From NCBI GenBank assembly GCA_002104985.1, contig MCGO01000025.1:62001-126000 (forward strand): DNA of 64,000 nt, given 5' to 3'. The first letter of the stretch is position 1. Each line of letters opens with the position of its first letter. The stretch is from Rhizoclosmatium globosum. Lineage: Eukaryota; Chytridiomycota; Chytridiomycetes; Chytridiales; Chytriomycetaceae. Below, one piece after another: positions 9,582 through 19,764 of this stretch. A model generated the notes under the pieces. That model saw only the letters and a program-made list of their open reading frames with translations. It searched no databases and was not told the DNA's origin. The position numbers were made by a program, and so were the translations under genes.

Positions 9582-11132
9582 TTACAAATGTCCGTCTATA
9601 TTGCTACTCCTCCCATTTGAGCTTCTGGCAGCGGCTGCCTCCCTTGCCAACTCATCCTCCTCAAACTGCCCGTTCTGCAACAAAATGTCCATGTAAATCG
9701 ACGATTCATTGACGCTGACTTGCGGATCTTTGCTCGGAAACTCGATATCTCCATCTGGCGACAATATACTAGACTGTGTTTCATCCAAATCATCACTGGT
9801 ATCAATAGCAGCTAACCCATTCCTCAACATCACAGGCATTACACCAACAGTTGCATGCGGAACGTTCGCCAACGTCCGCATCGTCGACGCAACATCCACC
9901 TTCCTCCCATTTCCAATCACATTCGCACTCACAAGCGATCCCGACTGTATCGAAAGCATCGTCAAACCAGGTATGTCCCGCATAACCTCGCCATCCAATC
10001 CAAACACTTCAACAATCCGCTTCGCATCAGACTCAGCCCTCGTGCGCGTGCCGACTCGCTCCACAAGAGAAAATTCATACTCTTCGTCTTCGCGATCTCG
10101 TAATTGCTCTTGATTTTTGCGGCGCCGTTGTCGCAGAACAGTCACGCCTGCAACTCCCAATATCATACAAACAGTTGCTGCAGCAATTCCACCAATCAAA
10201 ACCGTGCTAAGCTGTTGGGGCGCCGTATCTGTTGCCAGGCCTGCTGGTATACCGTTCGAATCTCCAGGTGGTGGCGGTGGCTGACCAATACCATTACTGT
10301 TCGGGGAAATTGTTGTTCCCCCAGCGGAAGAAACGCCCGCACCATCAGGTCCAGGTGGGCGGCCGAAACCTGCAACTGCGCCATTGTTTCCTGATCCATC
10401 GTTTGAGCTTGTTGTGGGGTATATTGTCTGAGTTGTGGCAGGTATATTGGGATTGGAATTGAGAACGCTTGTTGTGGAAAGTATTGGAAACATTCGTTGA
10501 GTTGGTGGTCCATCTGAAACCGCAATAGTGCTTGTGGGTAGTGGCGGTTTGTCCGCGATTGTTGTTTTAGTTCGAACAGGTCTTCTTTTATCAGTCGTTG
10601 TAGTCGTCGTCGTTGTTGTTGTATCAAATATTCGAAACACCCGAAATGATGGGGGAGTAGTACTACTGGCAGAGGCAGTATCAACAGCCTTGGACGCCAC
10701 AACTTCGGCGAGAAAGTTATAATACAGAGACCACGAAACAACTCCAGTCTCATCGTTATATCCTCCGCAAAGCATATCCGGTTCTAGAAATCCGAATGTA
10801 TTAATATGGTAAGCAACGTTCCCAATCAAACAGAAATACACACCACCAGGACAAGGCAGGTCACACGACCCCAGTGTCTCCTCATCCAAGTCGGGTGTCA
10901 TATCGGTACAAGCACAGTAAAACGATCCTCCAAGATCCCACGGTGTCGGACCAACAAGCAAGAACTCCGTTCGACACATCTCCATACAAGATCCAGGTGT
11001 CATCATCGTGCTCCAGGATACGATGGACGGGATGATAACAGGAGCGTAACAGCCCCATGAGCTATCAATTAGATTCTGGGATTGTACCCGTGTGGGTGCG
11101 AGTAATAGCAGGACGAGCCCTGTCAGCAACAT
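9582..11132 (-). CDS. WSC-domain membrane protein, array member 1
   Basis: I start at the ATG at 11132, where a signal peptide begins (MLLTGLVLLLLAPTRVQSQ), rather than the longer open frame upstream. The ectodomain is a WSC-like Cys-rich module: GCYAPV, then TPGSCMEMC, FYCACTD, SCDLPC and CGGYNDETG. A Thr/Ser/Pro-rich stalk follows, likely O-glycosylated, with a run of Thr near 10600. One transmembrane helix (VLIGGIAAATVCMILGVAGV) is followed by RQRRRK. The tail carries VGVMPVMLRNGLA and, near the end, ESSIYMDILLQNGQ, counterparts of the array's two boxes. Fungal Wsc proteins are wall-stress sensors upstream of Rho1/PKC; that role is inferred. About 516 residues. Confidence 0.75.
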   Translation of the reverse strand: MLLTGLVLLLLAPTRVQSQNLIDSSWGCYAPVIIPSIVSWSTMMTPGSCMEMCRTEFLLVGPTPWDLGGSFYCACTDMTPDLDEETLGSCDLPCPGGVYFCLIGNVAYHINTFGFLEPDMLCGGYNDETGVVSWSLYYNFLAEVVASKAVDTASASSTTPPSFRVFRIFDTTTTTTTTTTDKRRPVRTKTTIADKPPLPTSTIAVSDGPPTQRMFPILSTTSVLNSNPNIPATTQTIYPTTSSNDGSGNNGAVAGFGRPPGPDGAGVSSAGGTTISPNSNGIGQPPPPPGDSNGIPAGLATDTAPQQLSTVLIGGIAAATVCMILGVAGVTVLRQRRRKNQEQLRDREDEEYEFSLVERVGTRTRAESDAKRIVEVFGLDGEVMRDIPGLTMLSIQSGSLVSANVIGNGRKVDVASTMRTLANVPHATVGVMPVMLRNGLAAIDTSDDLDETQSSILSPDGDIEFPSKDPQVSVNESSIYMDILLQNGQFEEDELAREAAAARSSNGRSSNIDGHL

Positions 11133-11517
11133 TCGGTGGTGGTGGTTTAGGCACCTTCGACTCCTTCGATGAAAATTTTTTCTGCCACTGAACGAAGCCT
11201 CGTTCTTGGAACCCTGTTTTTCTCTAAGCCTCAGACTGAGATGCACGGAAGCACGTTCTTCCGCGAATAATCTACAGCAGGTCTGTAATAGTGACGTGTA
11301 GCGAGGATCCCCAGGTGCTTTGAATCCATGATTAGTATCTCTCACCAAGCCCTGCTATATCACCTTTTCCTCGTAAATCGCAGAAATCACAGCAAATCTC
11401 CGAAGTCTAGCCCTCAATGAAGGAAACAACCGACCGGGATGAATAACAAGAAAATTTACTGTTCCTCTATGGATAAATGGGTATGTAACAACGAAATAGT
11501 AAGAATGCTCTACATGG
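11133..11517. other. Spacer between WSC genes 1 and 2
   Basis: Promoter and 5' region of array member 1, on the minus strand. The open frame running upstream of 11132 (to 11348) has no signal-like or conserved content and is probably untranslated. I see no other gene. Confidence 0.4.
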
Positions 11518-12944
11518 CTATTTCCGCAGAACTCCCATCCCTCTTGGACTGTTCCGTCCACCACTTTGACTGCTTCTCAGTACCCTATCGAGCGGACTTG
11601 AATTTTTCCCGATACCTACGCCACGCTCCCGTTGCTGCTGAATTTGCTGCCCTGCCTCTTCTTCTCCTCCAACAACGTAAACAGGCACATGTGGTGCTGA
11701 AGTCATTAGCGAAGCAGGACTTCCACTAGACCTTCCCATCGTTTTCGCAACAGCCGGAACGAGTTTCTTATCATACAACCCAACTAGTGGCGGTGGCGTG
11801 AAAGGATTCGGGGATGACGATGATGTGCCAAGGGAATCATCTGATTGTGATCCGTCGTCATTTTCATCGCGGAGGTATACAGAGTAATCAGTAGTTAAAG
11901 GATTCACGCCAAGGGATAAATCTTCTTTGAATCGCTCTTCTAGTGGACCTGAAGTGGTGAGGGGATTGCAGTTAGTAATGATTGCTAATTTAGGGGCTTC
12001 AGGTAATTTGTATTACTTGGCTGGAAATCGCTGGATCGAGACTTTTTCCGTCGTCGATAAGCAGTGAACGCACTAAATACAGTTATAGCGACGACGCTGA
12101 GGACAACTATGAGAGGGGCTGTGAATTGATTGTTGTTGTTGTTGGGTTCTGGTGTAATTAAAGTAGGAAGCGGCGCTGGAGGTGGAGGACGTGGATTCCC
12201 TGGTGTATCCGTCACTGTAGTTGCAGAGGGCCCAGCAGTGATGGGGTTGCCATTGGGGCTTGAGGAAATACGCATCACTCCATCTCCCTCATCCAGTGAA
12301 GAAACAACGCCACCTCCTTCGCCTCCCCCTATCGCTATCGTTGTTGAAGACGGTATATCAATCACATTTGTTTGGGAAGTAGTCGGTTTTGGGTCTTGAA
12401 TTGGAGGTGTTGGTGTCTTAGACTTATATAGGGGCAATTCAGGCTGGTTCGAAGTGACAGGTGGCAGTTGAAGGATTCTTGTGGTAGTCGTACTGTGTTG
12501 ACCTAAATTGCTGCTGAAATGTCCAAAGGGAGGTACGTGGTTTGTCGTTGTCACTATTGAAGTTGTTGACTTATCGCCGCCCGAATAACAGAACGCACAT
12601 TTCGTGGTAGTTTTCGCTGCTTTTTCGGTCACAGAAGGCATTGGTATCTTCTCATACATGGACCATAGCCGCGTGTGGTCAGGGCTGAATCCACCACAGT
12701 AATGAATCTTGTCCTTGCAGAGAAGAAAGCACTGCTCAGTTGGCACCTTCTTGATTTCAAATTGAGGCATGCAGGTACATGCAACAGCCGTAGCGTTCCA
12801 AGGAGCCAGCTGAGCAAATGGGGTATTGCATCTTCCAAGACAAGTTACAGGTGTGAGATCCGGGCCTGCCGCCGCCAGTGTCACGTTTCCTCCATTCTCC
12901 GTTTCGTCGAAGCAGCCTATGTACTTGGCTGTGAACACTGTCAT
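11518..12944 (-). CDS. WSC-domain membrane protein, array member 2
   Basis: Two exons, 12017-12944 and 11518-11948, joined across an intron with a GTAATA donor and TTCAG acceptor. The ectodomain begins TAKYIGCFDETENGGNVTL and has WSC-type cysteines (TPVTCLGRC, VACTCMP, EQCFLLC, HYCGGF). A Thr/Pro/Asn stalk leads to a helix (APLIVVLSVVAITVFSAFTA) and YRRRKKSR. The tail contains TDYSVYLRDENDD and SPNPFTPPPLV instead of the usual boxes; it resembles the tail of the gene at 13036-13962. No signal peptide is visible before the WSC domain. With only about 90 bp to the next gene, the start may be misread or the secretion signal is internal. Confidence 0.62.
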
Positions 12945-13035
12945 TAAGATCTTGTGTCAACGGAAGGATTTGGAGTGGGAAAAAATCAAGATCTCTAAAA
13001 TGAACCTCAAAAAAGCCTGATAACGAAAAGTTTTA

Positions 13036-13962
13036 TTATTTGGCGCTGCTGGGACTATTGGAAGAGTCTTTGTTCATCTTGGATAGTGTCTTTCCTGATG
13101 ATTCGGGCACCGTGACAGCTTCAACCAACACAGCTGGGGCAGAGAACGGATTAAAACGTTGAAGCTGAAGTTGAGCTGGAGTAGTATTCCGCAACGAGGC
13201 ATCTTCCGTTGGATTCTTTTGATTATGTTGCCTTTCGTCAATAGTGATATAGACGTCAAGAGGTGTGGAGACTGGATCATTCCCATCATCGTCCAAATAT
13301 CGAACTTGTAATGGACTTATAACCCCCTTTACAGCTTTTCGTCGTTGTTTGTGGAATTCATATGCTGACATTCTGATAATGAGCACAAATAGAAAGATAG
13401 GTGCCAGGATCAAAGTTGAAGTAATTGGGGATGGTTGCAGGCTTTCACTTATATCTGCTTCTGATGAAGTTGGAAGGACTTCAATGGGGCTTTGCACGGA
13501 AGCGGACCGGGAGGCGGATAATGCCAATTTTTCATATTCGGCAGAGAGCACTTCCCCAACCCTTGGCACAAGTTTTTGAAGAGATTGAGAATGAGTGTAT
13601 TGAGCCAGCAAAGGAGTTGATGTTGGTTGAAAGGTGATTTGTAAAGTTGTTTCTGAAACTCCAGTATGGAAACTTGCAAACCTTGGAGCAATACAGCAAG
13701 CTGATGATGGGTTTTGAGAAGCGCAATGGTCTTTTTGAAGAAATGAAGGCAGGTGAATCGTCCTTTCGCCAGAAACTGTTGGCGTTGCTTTCTCGTGAAG
13801 TGTGTCGCGATCGTCGTGGAATGTAGCTGCCGGTGAAAGAAACTCAAGACTTGGATCCTCCGGGCTAGCAGCAGCTATCTGTTGAAAGCTTGCGGCATGA
13901 ACGAAAACAGCATTAGATTTTTGACTTTTTTTTTGTAAATATTTCGTTTTGAAGAGATTCAA
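13036..13962 (-). CDS. Single-pass membrane protein, array member lacking WSC domain
   Basis: A 308-residue ORF with one helix (TSTLILAPIFLFVLIIRM) followed by YEFHKQRRKAVKG. The N-terminal half has only a few Cys and no WSC pattern, and there is no signal peptide. The tail has PLDVYITIDERQHN and FNPFSAPAVLVEAV, which parallel YSVYLRDEN and PNPFTPPPLVGL in array member 2, so the two are related through their cytoplasmic parts. It lies in the same orientation, tightly between WSC genes. It may have lost its WSC exon, or be a receptor fragment or decaying gene. Only 50 bp separate its ATG from the next stop, leaving little room for an upstream exon. Confidence 0.45.
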   Translation of the reverse strand: MNLFKTKYLQKKSQKSNAVFVHAASFQQIAAASPEDPSLEFLSPAATFHDDRDTLHEKATPTVSGERTIHLPSFLQKDHCASQNPSSACCIAPRFASFHTGVSETTLQITFQPTSTPLLAQYTHSQSLQKLVPRVGEVLSAEYEKLALSASRSASVQSPIEVLPTSSEADISESLQPSPITSTLILAPIFLFVLIIRMSAYEFHKQRRKAVKGVISPLQVRYLDDDGNDPVSTPLDVYITIDERQHNQKNPTEDASLRNTTPAQLQLQRFNPFSAPAVLVEAVTVPESSGKTLSKMNKDSSNSPSSAK

Positions 13963-14012
13963 GGACTATACAGTATAATACAAAAGAATAAGAAGACAAG
14001 GATGGGCAAACA

Positions 14013-15248
14013 TCATTCAAAAGTTCGATTTTCAACCAACAAGTGCATATACAGAGAGGATGGAGAAGGGCTTACACAACCCTCCCTCTCCTTTACAGCA
14101 ACACTTTGAGAATCAGAAGTCAAGGAGTCCGTATCATCTGACGGAGGTAACACGATAATCGGCCGCTTCAACGCAACATCTACAGACATTCCACTTTCAA
14201 CAAATGATTCTTCCGATACACCAGCCGCAATCCCACTATTACTACTCGAGGCCAAAAATCCGCTGTGGCTGTGTTGCGACCCCTGGGACAAAGACTGTGT
14301 TCTGCCGCGAAGTCGGTCTTGATTGATTTCAATTCCAAATAGGTTACTAACAGTTCTTGCCATCTGCTTTATGCTTCGTTGGCGATGCAAAGTTGCAGAT
14401 TCGGTGTATTCATGGCCAAATGGTTGGTGGATGTGCGAAGATGTGGATGGTGGGTGGTTCATGTTCATTGACTCTGCAGTGTGGAGGGGATTGCTTCCTC
14501 GTAGGGTAAATGCAGTTGGAGTGGATGATGGGGTTTCGACATAGTGAAAAGGGAGATGTGCTGAATCCCGTTTTGTGGCATCGCCAATAAGTGTCATCCC
14601 TACAAGCGTTGGAGATGGCATAGTAACTTTCCCCGTGGTATCTTCGGTTTGTGAGTCGAGAACGGGAACTGGTGGGGCGTGCGGCACATCTTGATTGGAT
14701 TGGGAATAAATTGGGTCTCGGTGGCGTTGCGCAGCAGCAGCATTCTGCCGTTGCTGGAGACTTCTTTGCCGCATTATCATCATTCCAACGGCTCCAAAGG
14801 CAACGACTGCGATCGGAAGAATTCCAGCGCCGACAAGATTCCAGTTGATTTGTTGGGGTTGACTGGGTTGAACACTGATATCGCGGGAACTGTAAGGTAT
14901 AAAGTTGCTCTTTTCGATTGGGGGAGCGATGTAGTAAGCGCTCCAGATAGTCTCATTCAATGTTGTATCGCCACAAGAGCTGCTTGGATCAGCCAGGCAC
15001 GGCCGGTTACATTTGTCATCGCCACTAGTGACTGGCAGTGCGTTCATCGAACATGCACATTGGTATAAGGTACTGGAGAGACTCAAAGGAGCAATGAAAA
15101 GCATTGCTGCCTTGAATTGCGAACAAGTTTCTTGGCAGGTGTCAGGAGTCATGTCCTTGGAAACAACTGATGCTGCGATCGTAAGCTGAGAGTAACAACC
15201 TGCGAACATGGGATGGTATGATGCAGGGTTTGACGGGGCCATGTGCAT
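14013..15248 (-). CDS. WSC-domain membrane protein, array member 3
   Basis: The ectodomain shows WSC cysteines: FAGCYSQL, TPDTCQETC, YQCACSM, CNRPC and a truncated SSCGD. A helix (VGAGILPIAVVAFGAVGMMI) is followed by MRQRSLQQRQ. The tail has LVGMTLIGDATK in place of VLGAMP and ends CVSPSPSSLYMHLLVENRTF, a clear copy of the SSLYM box. The ATG at 15248 gives no signal peptide. An upstream open stretch (to 15414) contains VAAFLESLPLFALIS followed by a possible AGTAAG donor near 15320, so a first exon encoding a signal peptide is plausible but unresolved. Confidence 0.65.
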   Translation of the reverse strand: MHMAPSNPASYHPMFAGCYSQLTIAASVVSKDMTPDTCQETCSQFKAAMLFIAPLSLSSTLYQCACSMNALPVTSGDDKCNRPCLADPSSSCGDTTLNETIWSAYYIAPPIEKSNFIPYSSRDISVQPSQPQQINWNLVGAGILPIAVVAFGAVGMMIMRQRSLQQRQNAAAAQRHRDPIYSQSNQDVPHAPPVPVLDSQTEDTTGKVTMPSPTLVGMTLIGDATKRDSAHLPFHYVETPSSTPTAFTLRGSNPLHTAESMNMNHPPSTSSHIHQPFGHEYTESATLHRQRSIKQMARTVSNLFGIEINQDRLRGRTQSLSQGSQHSHSGFLASSSNSGIAAGVSEESFVESGMSVDVALKRPIIVLPPSDDTDSLTSDSQSVAVKEREGCVSPSPSSLYMHLLVENRTFE

Positions 15249-15662
15249 CGGGGTTGGAGGTGATTTTGTTGGAAATCCACAATTGAATTCTTTCTCGCGG
15301 AAAAACTGTCCTTACTCTGCTTATTAATGCAAACAAGGGCAAACTTTCCAAGAAAGCCGCAACATCAATAGCTCTGGGAAAATAGAAAAGGCTGTTTTCT
15401 TCTTTCAGTTGCACTGTTATGTGATGCTCAGCGAAGGTCGAGTAGTAGCCATAATTCTTCCATCAATATAACAATATGCTTGAAATATGTCTGAAATAGC
15501 TGGAGTCCACTTGAAAGCAGTAATGTTATGAGTGGCGGCGCGAGGATGTGGGATAGAGATTTGTCATCGCTTGCAAAGAAAAAAAATAAATGATGTAATA
15601 TATTCTACTATAACCACTGTACATATTGCGTTTGAGAATATACAAAACTGCATCTAGGATCT
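15249..15662. other. Spacer with possible first exon of array member 3
   Basis: Besides the candidate signal-peptide exon near 15320-15414 (minus strand), this AT-rich stretch shows no gene. It ends just 3' of array member 4. Confidence 0.35.
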
Positions 15663-17370
15663 CTAAATTTTCAACTCCTTAACTTTCTCGTTCGCCTCAA
15701 GCATAGTCATATAGACTGAAGATGCATTTCTACGTTTTTTGCCAGCTGCAACTGCAGTAAGTGGACCGGAGTTTGAGCTGCTTTGGTAACTTAGAATGGA
15801 TTCGGCTTCCACAAATGGCCGACGAGGGACAATAGCACTCTTCATAACAGACCCGCGACCAATTGAACCAGGGCCTGCATTCGAAGTTGTAACTCGCCGA
15901 CGATACACTCTGGCTTGACTGTTCTTCGGGTCTGCAAACCAAGATGGATGGGACGGGTTTTGGCCAAAGACTCCTGAAAACGGCATCTCGATATCTAGGA
16001 GTTAGCAATAAATGAAATTAGTGAATCAAATAAATTTGCAAAGGAAACTCGTACCTTCTACTGCCAATTCACTCTTGAGATTACTTGGCATCGCACCCAA
16101 CACAGTCACCGGAACTTTGACACCATCACTCAAGTCGGGTGTACCATTCACACTTTCCCTCAAGTTTTCAGGTGTTCGTGAAAATGGGATTGGAGATTCA
16201 ATGAAAGAATCTACTGGAGTTATAGCAGCAAAATGATTCAACACTTTCTGCTTCAGCTCATCTTTCGGAGCTGGAGTAACCACTGGCGCTTCATTCACAG
16301 CATATTCCGTTACGTTGATTGGACTCGTGACAATTAATGGTTTTCTTGATGTGAAAACGTTGTATTGATTTGGTGCCTTGAAGCTAAAATCGCGTTTTTC
16401 CACGCTCGTACGTCCTGGGTGCTTGCGGGTCCTGCTTTCACGGCCGCTATAGTCGGAGTCCGAGTCTGAACCTTCTAAGATGGCTTTGTTCCGATTTGAG
16501 CGAATATGGCGATAGATAAATCCGAATGTAGCAATTGCAAGAAATACGCCAACCCATAGCCCTGCAATTAGACCAATATTTGACGGCATATCGCTCATTG
16601 TGCTCGTTAAGGAAGATGCAGGATCCGTAGATGTAGCCTTTATAGATACAGACAATGCAGATTCATTCGCCTCTTCAGGAGACGTGTTTTCTGGACTTGT
16701 GACATTGTTTGGTGCTGTTGATGATGGTTTGCCAATATTTAAGGATGTCAGAGGCTGCTTGGTGGGAGATTGAGAAACCGCCGAAGATCCAGCATATCTA
16801 CAGACCAATTCTTCTTAGTATCATCATCTTTATAATTTTGAATACAGAAAGTACTCACGTTTGAGTGGTTAATCTTTGCGATGTAAGATTTGATGCAGTC
16901 CCAGTGAATGTGTCAACAATTGTTCCAGGTTGCAATAGCGAAGAAACCTCGCTAGAAGCTGAGGCGGTGATTGTTGGACTGACCGATTCAGTTGTCAGGG
17001 CATTGGGTATTGACCCATATTGGCTGTATACAACCGCATCAATGTCCTCGTTGAAACCACCGCACTTTTTCAGTCGACACTTTGCGATGCATCCTGTTGA
17101 ATTGACGATCTGCATTCCAGGAAGATAACAGACACAAAGGTTGCCCTTGCGCCCGCCAAGGCTCATCTGTGGACCAAAGAAATAGGCATCGACACTCGGA
17201 AGCAGCTTTGCACAGGCGGTGTAGCAGTTGTCGCTGAAGTCCGCGGCGGTCATTGGAATCGCAGGGCCCGTCATCTTGATGTGCACACACCCTGTCTCAG
17301 GCAGGAACGATACCTCGGTGCCGTGAGAAACAGTGCATACTGATGCGAGGAGCAATATCAGCTCAATCAT
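15663..17370 (-). CDS. WSC-domain membrane protein, array member 4
   Basis: Three exons, 16859-17370, 16055-16797 and 15663-15994, all with GT-AG borders and matching phases. The signal peptide is MIELILLLASVCTVSHG. The ectodomain has a compact WSC-like module (TGCVHIK, DNCYTAC, LCVCYLPG, GCIAKC, KCGGFNED). A Ser/Thr stalk precedes a helix (SNIGLIAGLWVGVFLAIATFG) and YRHIRSNRNK. The tail holds VPVTVLGAMPSNLKSELAVE, then in the last exon FG...PSWFADP, YRRRVTTS and GKKRRNASSVYMTMLEANE, the fullest set of array boxes. It shares exon layout and tail with the next gene, showing recent duplication. Confidence 0.75.
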
Positions 17371-17529
17371 GTCGAATGAGTGCGATGGGTGCTTTGAGAT
17401 ATCTTTGGGTTAATGTTTCAACCACGTGACCTCGCTTTCCCCTTGTTTGTTGAGTAATTAAAAACGAACAAAGGAATGAATAAAGAACAAGAAGGTTATT
17501 TTTATCTAGATATACATATACAGAGACGA

Positions 17530-19627
17530 TTATTCATTGGCTGCAAGAAGGTGCATATACAATGAAGAAGCGTTCCTCCTTCTCTTGCTTAATGGAGCCG
17601 CCACACTCGTATTTACAAACACATCATGTTGCGATCCGCTCGCATCACCGCTCAAATGAGAAAATATACTTTCTCTGCTGGAATCCACGTCGCTCTTGAC
17701 AGATCGTTTGACAGCAAAGGATGTTGAATAACGCGATGAAGATGCATAGGACAGCCTATTTCTTGTCTTGCTCTGGATATTGCTGTTTCTTGATCGAATC
17801 GATGCAACTGGTTTTGAGACAATAGTCCCTGCAACTCTTCGACGAACTGTCGAAGGACTTGCAATGGCTCCAGCTCGGAGAACATTTGGATCTGAGAACC
17901 AAGATTGCTGGAATTTTCCAAATCCGACCAGCGGAGTGGAATATTCTGTGGAAGGAGTAGCCAGTTAAGATAACGTTCCTCTCTTAATTGTGAACAACGT
18001 TACCATCTGCAGCAAGACCTTTCTTCAAGTCACTCGACATTGCTCCAAGAATAACAGCAGGTGGAGTTATACCGCCTAAATTACTGGCAGTAGAAGGATT
18101 TTGAGCAGACCCACCAACCCCACCACTTGATTTTCCATAACCACCCGCAACACCGGCTTCATAAACCTTTCGTTGAGCATCTTGCGAATCTCGGACCTTC
18201 ATTCCAGGAGGAGCCACGCCAACAACTGCAATTTCATCTGGATCTGGCGTCACATATCTATGAAAGAAAAACGTCTCACCCATCCGTAAAAACTTGATCA
18301 TCAATGAAAAAATTACCTGAATGGTCCGTCATCATCATCCTCCTCTCCTGAATCCTCAAACATCAAATGCTCTGCAATTTCACCATGATCCTCTCCACCA
18401 ATCTCATCTCCACCTCGCGTTCCAAAGCCACCAAGCCCAATTAAACGCGGCATCCCCGCCTCTCCTCCAAACACAACCACACGGGGCTCTTGAAACTCAT
18501 CGTTCCGTGCTGAATCACCACCAGATTCTTCGGTTCCATGGGGCTTGGTTCGTTTTGAAACTTGGACTACAATAATGAAGGAGACGAGGAGAACGAGTCC
18601 ACCGCCGATTAGAGATCCTAACAGTGCTGAATCTGCAAGTCGGTCGTGATTGGTACCTCCACGAGCGGTGGGTGATGCGGAAGGGGGTTGCGGTGGGCCT
18701 GGTGGATGTGGGTTCGGCTTGCCGGGTATTTGTGACGAATTAGGGTTTTGTGTCGCTATATTTCCAGATGAATCAGTGATGGTTATGGGCTCGGTGGATG
18801 TTTCTGTTGGATCTTGGGAGATGTTGTTTGTTGTCAGAGGGATCCCCAATGAATCAGTTGGTTGTGGTTGAAGGATGTTTGATGTCGTCTGTTGGATTGA
18901 TGCACGGATTGTTGGTTGGTGCACGATTGGAACTTGCGTTGCTTGATTCGCAGTTGTGGTGGGCTCATCAATCTCCCAACCAAAGTTGATAGTGGTAGTG
19001 GTAGTTTTGGTAGTGTCATTTCCAGGGGACTCCAAATGATCCAGATAGCCGGTCCATGCTACAACACCATAGAGGTTATTGATTCCACCACAAAATCCAC
19101 CGCCTCCAAAACTAAAGTGCATATTAACACAATTGAATCATTTCGTCATAGTTATCATAAAATGCTGCATACCATTTTACATCGCAGCTACTAGATCCAT
19201 TAGGCAGCAACGTAACCTCATAAGGCTTCACAGGCCTGTTATCACACAAGCACCGAAACTTTGTCAAGGACAAGAGTCCATTAAATGTAGGTCCGATAAA
19301 GAAGCCCTTCGCCAATGCCGGATCGGGTCCGTTCTTTCGGCAATAGTCCCTACATTTCTGCGGAGTCTGCGTAGTGTTTGTGAAGACAAACGACGGGTCA
19401 AGGGACGCAATCGGAACGTTGCTATCGATTAAAACGCAGCCATAAGCTGGAGGGAGGTCCGGGAAAGTGGTTGAATTGGAGCCCAAGCCGCTACTGATAG
19501 TTGAGGTGGGTATCGTCACAGTGAAGCGGGTTGTAGTCGGTCTCGTTGTTGTTGTTACGTCGTCAAAGAACTGAGGATGGACTGTGGCTGCCAGAAGCCC
19601 CAGGAAGAGGAGAAGATGTGGGATCAT
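17530..19627 (-). CDS. WSC-domain membrane protein, array member 5
   Basis: Four exons, 19173-19627, 18317-19111, 18004-18257 and 17530-17945, with phases that join cleanly. The signal peptide is MIPHLLLFLGLLAATVHPQ, then a Thr-rich spacer and a WSC-like module (YGCVLID, KCRDYC, FRCLCDN, CDVKC, GFCGGINN). The stalk is Pro/Thr/Ser-rich; the helix is LLGSLIGGGLVLLVSFIIVV. The acidic tail (DDDDGPFRYVTPDPDEI) is followed by PAVILGAMSSDLKKGLAAD. The last exon gives FGKFQQSWFSDP, VRRRVAGT and SKRRRNASSLYMHLLAANE. Its reading frame differs from the longest open frame there, so it is easily missed. Closest to array member 4. Confidence 0.75.
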
Positions 19628-19764
19628 CTGACACTTTGGTTTTCCATGGAGATTAAATGAGATAAAGCGGTAACTACTAGTAAACTTGAGAACGTACCAT
19701 CAAATCTATTTATTACACTGGGAGGGAGAGATGGCGTTCACACTTATCGCCTTGTCGTCCCAAA

